In this document: positions 6,018 to 11,071 of the stretch, one piece after another
Layout: every line of letters starts with the position of its first letter
Position numbering within the stretch: position 1 is the first letter of the stretch
Source: Candidatus Caccocola faecipullorum
GTDB taxonomy: Bacteria; Synergistota; Synergistia; Synergistales; Synergistaceae
Direction: 5' to 3'
Assembly (NCBI GenBank): GCA_018716365.1
Contig: DVKA01000277.1
Coordinates: 1-11,071, forward strand
Length of the DNA: 11,071 nucleotides
The notes under the pieces: generated by a model
Database searches by the model: none
What the model was told of the DNA's origin: nothing
The model's input: only the letters and a program-made list of their open reading frames with translations
Position numbers and translations under genes: made by a program

Positions 6018-6043
6018 GGCTGCGCTCCATATTCCGCGCAGCC
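6018..6043. repeat. Perfect 8-bp hairpin without T-run, just after the SUKH gene
   Basis: GGCTGCGC (6018-6025) pairs perfectly with GCGCAGCC (6036-6043) around a 10-base loop. It begins 12 bases past the SUKH stop (minus direction). There is no T-run, so it is not an obvious terminator on its own. It may protect the 3' end of the mRNA or act together with the hairpin at 5947-5990. Confidence 0.45.
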
Positions 6044-6054
6044 AAGCGTCGGCC

Positions 6055-6507
6055 TTACGGCTTAACGACGTCCAAAAATTCGCCGAAGCTGACGTCGTAG
6101 AACTGCTTTATCAATTCATAGAGAGAATCTGCGGCCGCGCCTTCGCAGTCGAAAATTTCGCCCGTTTCGTGGTTCCAGAAGACGAGCTTTGAGCTTTCCG
6201 CGCCACCGTCTTTTACAGCATAGCCGTAAAGGCCGCCCGCGCCGTCCGTCGCTACAAAGAGCGGCTTCGCTCCGGCGAACCGCTCGGAGGACATAGCCTC
6301 GTTGTATTCGATAATCTCTTCCAGCGAGAGCAGAAAATTACAGTCGCCGTCCATCTCAAGCAGCATGGCGCGCAGTTCTTTCGGGAAACGCGTGCCGAGA
6401 CGCGCCTCCGCCTCGGTTATCTGCGCTTCGCTCGCGGGAGGACGCGGCTTTATATCTTCGCCGTATTTCCTCGTCGTCCTGTAACTGTTCACCAATTCCA
6501 GATACAT
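6055..6507 (-). CDS. SUKH (SMI1/KNR4) family protein
   Basis: The 150-residue soluble protein has the SUKH-1 pattern. An N-terminal helix segment 'SEAQITEAEARLGTRFPKEL' (about 26-45) leads to 'RAMLLEMDGD' (about 46-55). Then come a hydrophobic strand with 'SLEEIIEYNE' (about 61-70), an aromatic core 'LFVATDGAGGLYGYAV' (about 82-97) and 'KLVFWNHETGEIF' (about 107-119). The C-terminal helix is 'SLYELIKQFYDVSFGEFLD'. There is no signal peptide or membrane segment. Bacterial SUKH proteins are often immunity proteins against polymorphic toxins, but others stand alone with unknown roles. The gene begins 16 bases after rlmB with only a weak ribosome site (AGGCGAA), and no toxin-like gene is in view. 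Family call is good; function is open. Confidence 0.78.
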   Translation of the reverse strand: MYLELVNSYRTTRKYGEDIKPRPPASEAQITEAEARLGTRFPKELRAMLLEMDGDCNFLLSLEEIIEYNEAMSSERFAGAKPLFVATDGAGGLYGYAVKDGGAESSKLVFWNHETGEIFDCEGAAADSLYELIKQFYDVSFGEFLDVVKP

Positions 6508-6523
6508 ATAACTTTCGCCTGTT

Positions 6524-7321
6524 TTATGAAATCTTCCCCACGCTGCGCGCCCATTCGAACATCGCGAGCGCGGCGGCTACCGAGGCGTTGAGCGAGCCGG
6601 CGGTGCCGCGCATCGGTATAAAGCGCACGTCGTCGCAGGCTTTCGCGGTCGCGGTGCCGAGGCCGCTTCCCTCCGCGCCTACGACTATTGCGCTTCGCGG
6701 CGGAAGGTCCTCGCGGAAGAGCGTGTCTCGGCCGTTCATGTCGAGCCCCGTCACCCAGAAGCCCGCTTCCTGAAGTTTGCGCACCGTCTGCGCGACGTTG
6801 CCGGTCAGCGCGACAGGCACGCGCAGCGCGGCTCCGACGCTCGTCTTGATTACCGTCCCCGTCGGCAGGCAGCCGCCGCGTTTCGGAATCAGGACGGCGG
6901 AAGCTCCGGCGGCCTCCGCGCTGCGTATCATCGCGCCGAGATTGTGCGGATCCTGCACGTGGTCGCAGAGCAGTATCATGACGGGCTCAGGCGCAGCCGG
7001 GAGCTGTTCGAGAAGCTCGTCCGCGTCCCAGAGCTTCACCTGCGTCAGGTAGGCCGCCACTCCCTGATGGTTTTCGCCGTTCGTGAGGCGGTCGAGCGCG
7101 GCCTGTCCCGCGTTCTGGAATACTACACCCGCTTCGCGGCAGAGCGTAATTATCTTCGTTTTGACGTGCGGCTGCATCGTCTCGGAGATAAGCACCTTCA
7201 TGCAGCGCTCGGGCGATTCTTCGAGCAGCGATATAACGGGGTTGCGCCCCCAGCAGAGCTCCCCTTCCGGCGCGGCTTCGCGGGCGCGCGGCTTTTCCGT
7301 TCTTTTTCTGTCTTTCTCCAT
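6524..7321 (-). CDS. rlmB: 23S rRNA (guanosine-2'-O-)-methyltransferase RlmB, TrmH/SpoU family
   Basis: The 265-residue protein is a SAM-dependent 2'-O-ribose methyltransferase of the knotted SPOUT fold; RlmB modifies G2251 in the 23S rRNA peptidyl-transferase region. After a basic, poorly conserved lead (about 1-18), residues 21-95 form the substrate-binding domain ('CWGRNPVISLLEE'). The catalytic domain carries all three SpoU motifs: 'PHNLGAMIRSAEAAGA' (about 125-140, with N127 and R133), 'IVVGAEGSGL' (about 212-221, E217), and 'IPMRGTAGSLNASVAAALAM' (about 235-254, S243-L-N). It starts 2 bases after the uvrA stop, with GGGGAT upstream inside uvrA, so coupling is likely. Close paralogues (TrmH-like enzymes for other rRNA or tRNA sites) cannot be fully excluded. 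Confidence 0.9.
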   Translation of the reverse strand: MEKDRKRTEKPRAREAAPEGELCWGRNPVISLLEESPERCMKVLISETMQPHVKTKIITLCREAGVVFQNAGQAALDRLTNGENHQGVAAYLTQVKLWDADELLEQLPAAPEPVMILLCDHVQDPHNLGAMIRSAEAAGASAVLIPKRGGCLPTGTVIKTSVGAALRVPVALTGNVAQTVRKLQEAGFWVTGLDMNGRDTLFREDLPPRSAIVVGAEGSGLGTATAKACDDVRFIPMRGTAGSLNASVAAALAMFEWARSVGKIS

Positions 7322-7323
7322 CG

Positions 7324-10143
7324 TTACGATCCCCTTTTGATTTCGTTCAAGAACTGCGCGAGATATTTCGAGGTCGGGCCCTTCGACTTCGCAACCTCTT
7401 CAGGCGTGCCCTTCGCTATAAGCTTTCCGCCACCCTTGCCACCCTCGGGGCCGAGGTCCATTATGTAGTCCGCCGAAGCGAGTACGTCCAGGTTGTGCTC
7501 TATCGCCAGAACGGAGTTGCCCTGTTCGACGAGCTTGTGCAGCAGGATGAGCAGCTTTTTCACGTCGGTGTAGTGCAGCCCCGTGGTCGGCTCGTCGAGC
7601 AGGTATAGCGTGTTGCCGCGGAATTTCTTGCCGAGTTCGGTCGCGAGCTTGACGCGCTGCGCCTCGCCGCCCGAGAGCGTCGTCGCAGGCTGTCCGAGGC
7701 GGATGTAGCCGAGGCCCGCCTCCTGTATCGTCTTGAACTTGTTCGCTATGCGCGGCACCGCTCCGAAGAATTCCGCCGCCTCGTCGACCGTCAGCTCAAG
7801 CACGTCGGCAATCGAAAGCCCCTTATATTTGACCTCCAGCGTCTCGCGGTTATAGCGCTTACCCTTGCAGACGTCGCATTTTACGTAGACGTCCGGCAGG
7901 AAGAGCATCGAGACCTTTATGACGCCGTCGCCGTTGCAGGCCTCGCAGCGCCCCCCCTTGACGTTGAAGCTGAAGCGCCCCGGCTGGTAGCCGCGCAGCT
8001 TCGACTCCTGAAGCTCGGAGAAAAATTCGCGTATGTAGGTGAATACGCCGGTATATGTCGCGGGGTTCGAGCGCGGCGTGCGCCCAATCGGGCTCTGGTC
8101 GACGAGCACTATGTTGCGCAGCGGCTCGTAGCCCGTTATCGAGTCGAATTTTCCGGGACGTTCGCGGAAGTCGCGGTCGAACTTGCCGCGCAGCCCCTTG
8201 TAGAGGATTTCGTAGAGCAGCGTGCTTTTGCCCGAGCCGGATACGCCGGAGAGGCAGGCGAAGGTGTTGAGCGGTATGTCTATGTTGAGCTTTTTGAGGT
8301 TGTTTTCGCGCGCGCCGCGTACCTTGACGAACGTCGAGGGCTTGCGCCGCTTCGGGTGCGGAATGTAGGTCCCGTCGGCCTCGCCGCGCAGGTAGAGCGC
8401 TGTGCTGGAGTTTCCCTCCATTATCTCTTCGGCGCTTCCGTTCGCTATCATTTCTCCGCCGCGCTCGCCCGCGCCGGGGCCCAGTTCGAGAATGTGGTCG
8501 GCCGCCGCCATCGTGTCGCGGTCGTGTTCGACGACGAGGACGGTGTTGCCGATGTCGCGTATCGCGCGCAGCGTATCGAGCAGCCTGTTCGTATCGCGCG
8601 GGTGCAGCCCTATCGTCGGCTCGTCGAGCACGTAGAGGACGCCCGTGAGCTGCGAGCCTATCTGCGACGCGAGGCGTATGCGCTGGCTCTCTCCGCCGGA
8701 GAGCGTGTCCGCGCGGCGCGAGAGGCTCAGATAGCCCGCGCCTACGTCGTTGAGGAAGGCGAGACGCTTTTTCACCTCGATGAGCGCGACGCCGACGATT
8801 TTCTGCTCGCGCGCGCCGAGCTCAAGGCCGTCGAGCACCTTTATAAGCTCGTCGACAGGCATCTCCGTGAGCTGCCTGATGTTGTAGCCTCCGAGCGTGA
8901 CGGCGAGCGCCTCCGGCTTGAGCCGCGCGCCTTTGCAGGTCGCGCAGACGTCCTCGACGCGGTAACGGTCAAGCTCTTCTTTGTAATTCTCGGATTCCGT
9001 CTCGTTGTAGCGTTTTTCTATCCACGGGATGAGCCCCATATACTTGCCGTTGTACTCCCAGTCGCCGCTGCGGTCGGTGAAAATCAGCGGAAGCACCTCG
9101 TCCGAGCCGTAGAGCATCGCCTCCTGCGCCTCGCGCGGCAGCTCGCCGAAAGGTTTCGATATGTCCCAGCCTTTTTTCTCCGCGAGCTTCTCGGCCTTCT
9201 GAATCATATGCTTCATCGACTTCCACGGTATGAAGCCGCCGTCCGCGAGCGGGAGCTCGGGGTTCACGGCGAGCTCCGGCGAGAAGTGCATATGGAAGCC
9301 GAGGCCGCCGCAGTCGGGACAGGCCCCCGCGGGAGCGTTGAACGAGAAAAGCCGCGGCTCGATGTCCGGCAGACTTATCTCACAGACGGGACAGACGTAC
9401 TTCTCCGTCAGCTCGTTGTCCGGCATTCCCTCGGAGACTAGCAGCACGAAACCGTCTGAAAGCTTGAGCGCCATCTCCACCGCTTCGCTGAGACGCAGGC
9501 GGTTGTCCTCGCGCACCTTCATGCGGTCGATGAGGCACTCTATCGTGTGGCGGCGCTTTTTGTCGAGCTCTACCGTCTCTTCGAGCCAGTAGAGCGTGCC
9601 GTCGATGCGCACGCGCATATAGCCCTGCTGGTGCAGCTTCAGCAGCAGGTTCTTGTATTCGCCTTTTTTGCCCTTGACGACGGGCGAGTATATCTCGAGC
9701 GGCTTTCCGTCGTATTCCTTGAATATCAGATCTATAATCTCGTCTACGCTGTAACGATGCACCTCGCGTCCGCATTTCGGGCAGTGCGGCGTCCCAGCGC
9801 GGCCGAAGAGCAGTCGCAGATAGTCGTATATCTCCGTGACGGTGCCGACGGTCGAGCGCGGGTTGTGGCCCGTGCCCTTCTGCTCTATCGAGATGGCCGG
9901 AGAGAGGCCCGTTATGTCGTCTACGTCCGGCTTATCCGACATTCCGAGGAATTGGCGCGCGTACGACGAAAGCGACTCGACGTAGCGGCGCTGCCCCTCG
10001 GCGTAAATCGTGTCGAAGGCGAGAGACGATTTGCCGGAGCCCGACGGCCCCGTGACGACGACCAATTTATTTTTTGGGATATTTACGCTTACGTTTTTTA
10101 AATTGTGCTGTCTTGCCCCTGTAATTTTTATTTCCTGTTCCAA
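7324..10143 (-). CDS. uvrA: Excinuclease ABC subunit UvrA
   Basis: This is the damage-sensing ATPase of nucleotide excision repair, which scans DNA as a dimer and loads UvrB. The 939 residues (usual about 940) contain two ABC modules. Module 1 has Walker A 'GPSGSGKS' (32-39), signature 'LSGGESQR' (481-488) and Walker B 'LYVLDEPT' (503-510). Module 2 has Walker A 'GVSGSGKS' (633-640), signature 'LSGGEAQR' (823-830) and Walker B 'LYLLDEPT' (846-853). Zinc modules are C251/C254/C275/C278 and C733/C736/C756/C759. Further CxxC pairs sit at 121/124 and 400/403. The start is TTG at 10141-10143: it gives the standard '[12 protein letters not shown]' N-terminus, an in-frame TGA lies six codons upstream, and GGCGG precedes it. 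The start is embedded in uvrB, overlapping it by 77 bases. Confidence 0.97.
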   Translation of the reverse strand: MEQEIKITGARQHNLKNVSVNIPKNKLVVVTGPSGSGKSSLAFDTIYAEGQRRYVESLSSYARQFLGMSDKPDVDDITGLSPAISIEQKGTGHNPRSTVGTVTEIYDYLRLLFGRAGTPHCPKCGREVHRYSVDEIIDLIFKEYDGKPLEIYSPVVKGKKGEYKNLLLKLHQQGYMRVRIDGTLYWLEETVELDKKRRHTIECLIDRMKVREDNRLRLSEAVEMALKLSDGFVLLVSEGMPDNELTEKYVCPVCEISLPDIEPRLFSFNAPAGACPDCGGLGFHMHFSPELAVNPELPLADGGFIPWKSMKHMIQKAEKLAEKKGWDISKPFGELPREAQEAMLYGSDEVLPLIFTDRSGDWEYNGKYMGLIPWIEKRYNETESENYKEELDRYRVEDVCATCKGARLKPEALAVTLGGYNIRQLTEMPVDELIKVLDGLELGAREQKIVGVALIEVKKRLAFLNDVGAGYLSLSRRADTLSGGESQRIRLASQIGSQLTGVLYVLDEPTIGLHPRDTNRLLDTLRAIRDIGNTVLVVEHDRDTMAAADHILELGPGAGERGGEMIANGSAEEIMEGNSSTALYLRGEADGTYIPHPKRRKPSTFVKVRGARENNLKKLNIDIPLNTFACLSGVSGSGKSTLLYEILYKGLRGKFDRDFRERPGKFDSITGYEPLRNIVLVDQSPIGRTPRSNPATYTGVFTYIREFFSELQESKLRGYQPGRFSFNVKGGRCEACNGDGVIKVSMLFLPDVYVKCDVCKGKRYNRETLEVKYKGLSIADVLELTVDEAAEFFGAVPRIANKFKTIQEAGLGYIRLGQPATTLSGGEAQRVKLATELGKKFRGNTLYLLDEPTTGLHYTDVKKLLILLHKLVEQGNSVLAIEHNLDVLASADYIMDLGPEGGKGGGKLIAKGTPEEVAKSKGPTSKYLAQFLNEIKRGS

Positions 10144-11071
10144 TTGCGTTTCCGCCTTTCAGTTTCTGTATGTCGTCCCTGAGCTGAGCCGCCGTCTCAA
10201 AGTCCAGCTTCTCTACCGCTTCCCACATCTTCCGCTCCATCTCGGCGATGCTTTCCCTGCTCTCCGCAACCGGCGACGCGGCGCGCATTCCGGCGTAATG
10301 TTCTTCGCCCTCCTCTGTGAGCTCGTCGGGCAGAAGATTCCTGACGGATTTTATAATAGTCTTCGGCTCTATGTGGTGTTCCTCGTTGAACGCTGTCTGC
10401 GCCTCGCGCCGGCGTTTCGTCTCCTTCATCGCAAGCGCCATGCTGTCCGTTATCACGTCGGCATAGAGTATAACCTTGCCCGCGCTGTTGCGCGCGGCGC
10501 GGCCTATCATCTGTATCAGCGAGCGGTGCGCGCGCAGGTAGCCCTCGCGGTCCGCGTCGAGTATCGCGACGAGCGAGACCTCCGGCAGGTCTATGCCCTC
10601 GCGCAGAAGGTTGACGCCGACGAGCACGGCGAAGACGCCGAGACGAAGGTCGCGCAGCAGCTCCGCGCGCTCGAAGGTGTCGAGCTCAGAGTGGATATAG
10701 CGCACCTTTATGCCGAGGTCGGCCATGTACTCCGCGAGGTCCTCGGCGGAGCGCTTCGTCAAGGTCGAGACGAGCACGCGCTCGCCGCGGTCGATTATCG
10801 GGCGTATTTCTGCAAGCAGGTCGTCCACCTGCCCCGTGGCCTTGTGGACTTCTACCTCGGGGTCGGGGATTCCCGTCGGACGTATGAGCTGTTCGACGAC
10901 GTGGTCCGAGTGCTCGAACTCATAGTCGCCGGGCGTCGCGGAGATAAAGAGCGCGTTTTTCAGCACCGGCTCGAACTCGTCCCATTTCAGCGGCCTGTTG
11001 TCGAGGCACGACGGCAGGCGGAAGCCGTGCGCGACGAGTATCTCCTTGCGCGCGCGGTCGCCGTTGTACAT
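10067..11071 (-). CDS. uvrB: Excinuclease ABC subunit UvrB, C-terminal half (cut by window edge)
   Basis: UvrB is the helicase-like subunit that verifies damage and recruits UvrC. The 334 residues in view begin inside the protein at '[13 protein letters not shown]'. They include '[10 protein letters not shown]' (about 42-51), motif V '[16 protein letters not shown]' (about 152-167), and motif VI 'QMIGRAARN' (about 187-195). The C-terminal UVR domain is '[20 protein letters not shown]' (about 282-301), which binds UvrA and UvrC. After this domain comes a basic tail of about 29 residues ending '[12 protein letters not shown]', most of it encoded by the 77 bases shared with uvrA in another frame. 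The missing N-terminal half, with Walker A and the beta-hairpin, lies beyond base 11071, as does any promoter. Confidence 0.96.
   Translation of the reverse strand: MYNGDRARKEILVAHGFRLPSCLDNRPLKWDEFEPVLKNALFISATPGDYEFEHSDHVVEQLIRPTGIPDPEVEVHKATGQVDDLLAEIRPIIDRGERVLVSTLTKRSAEDLAEYMADLGIKVRYIHSELDTFERAELLRDLRLGVFAVLVGVNLLREGIDLPEVSLVAILDADREGYLRAHRSLIQMIGRAARNSAGKVILYADVITDSMALAMKETKRRREAQTAFNEEHHIEPKTIIKSVRNLLPDELTEEGEEHYAGMRAASPVAESRESIAEMERKMWEAVEKLDFETAAQLRDDIQKLKGGNAIGTGNKNYRGKTAQFKKRKRKYPKK

Noticed and set aside
8356..9441. A 361-codon open frame on the plus strand
   Set aside because: It is antisense to well-conserved uvrA, has an Arg/Ala/Val/Glu-rich composition typical of GC-rich antisense frames, and shows no recognisable motif or ribosome site.

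Overview
The window looks like ordinary chromosomal backbone of an anaerobic, fermentative bacterium with a moderately GC-rich genome. The clues are a V-type ATPase operon in the ntpF-I-K-E-C order known from Enterococcus hirae, a rotor subunit that carries the full Na+-binding residue set, and a 2,3-diaminopropionate ammonia-lyase. My best guess is an amino-acid-fermenting member of the Synergistota, of the Cloacibacillus/Synergistes type. That is inferred from gene content only; a Clostridia-like host is not excluded.

Layout. Bases 1-3759 (minus strand) hold the first five genes of a V-ATPase operon: the peripheral-stalk coiled coil (ntpF/G), the membrane subunit I, the rotor subunit K, the stalk subunit E, and the 5' part of subunit C, which runs off the left edge. 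The catalytic A and B subunits and the central-stalk subunits would lie beyond base 1. A sigma70-type promoter is visible just upstream (3819-3847). Bases 3848-4274 contain no convincing gene. They are AT-rich with a sharply bounded GC-rich island (4051-4120, about 86% GC) that folds into two adjacent strong hairpins. Bases 4275-4528 (minus) are a compact tRNA-Gln(CTG)/tRNA-Glu(CTC) unit with a perfect-hexamer promoter and an intrinsic terminator. Diverging from it, 4606-5990 (plus) is a single-gene unit for diaminopropionate ammonia-lyase with its own extended -10 promoter and a long terminator hairpin.

From the right edge back to 6055 (minus) runs a tight gene string: uvrB (3' part), uvrA, rlmB and a SUKH (SMI1/KNR4) family protein. 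uvrB and uvrA overlap by 77 bases, with uvrA starting at TTG; uvrA and rlmB are 2 bases apart; rlmB and the SUKH gene are 16 bases apart. The string converges on the lyase gene, and the hairpin at 5947-5990 can serve both directions.

Functionally the window combines ion-motive energy conversion, nucleotide excision repair (UvrA/UvrB damage recognition and loading), 23S rRNA 2'-O-methylation, translation (two tRNAs with C34 anticodons) and amino-acid catabolism. I see no CRISPR array, insertion sequence, prophage gene or clear novel system. The points most worth a second look are the structured island at 4051-4118, the long uvrB/uvrA overlap, the Na+ signature of the rotor, and the orphan SUKH gene at the end of the repair operon.
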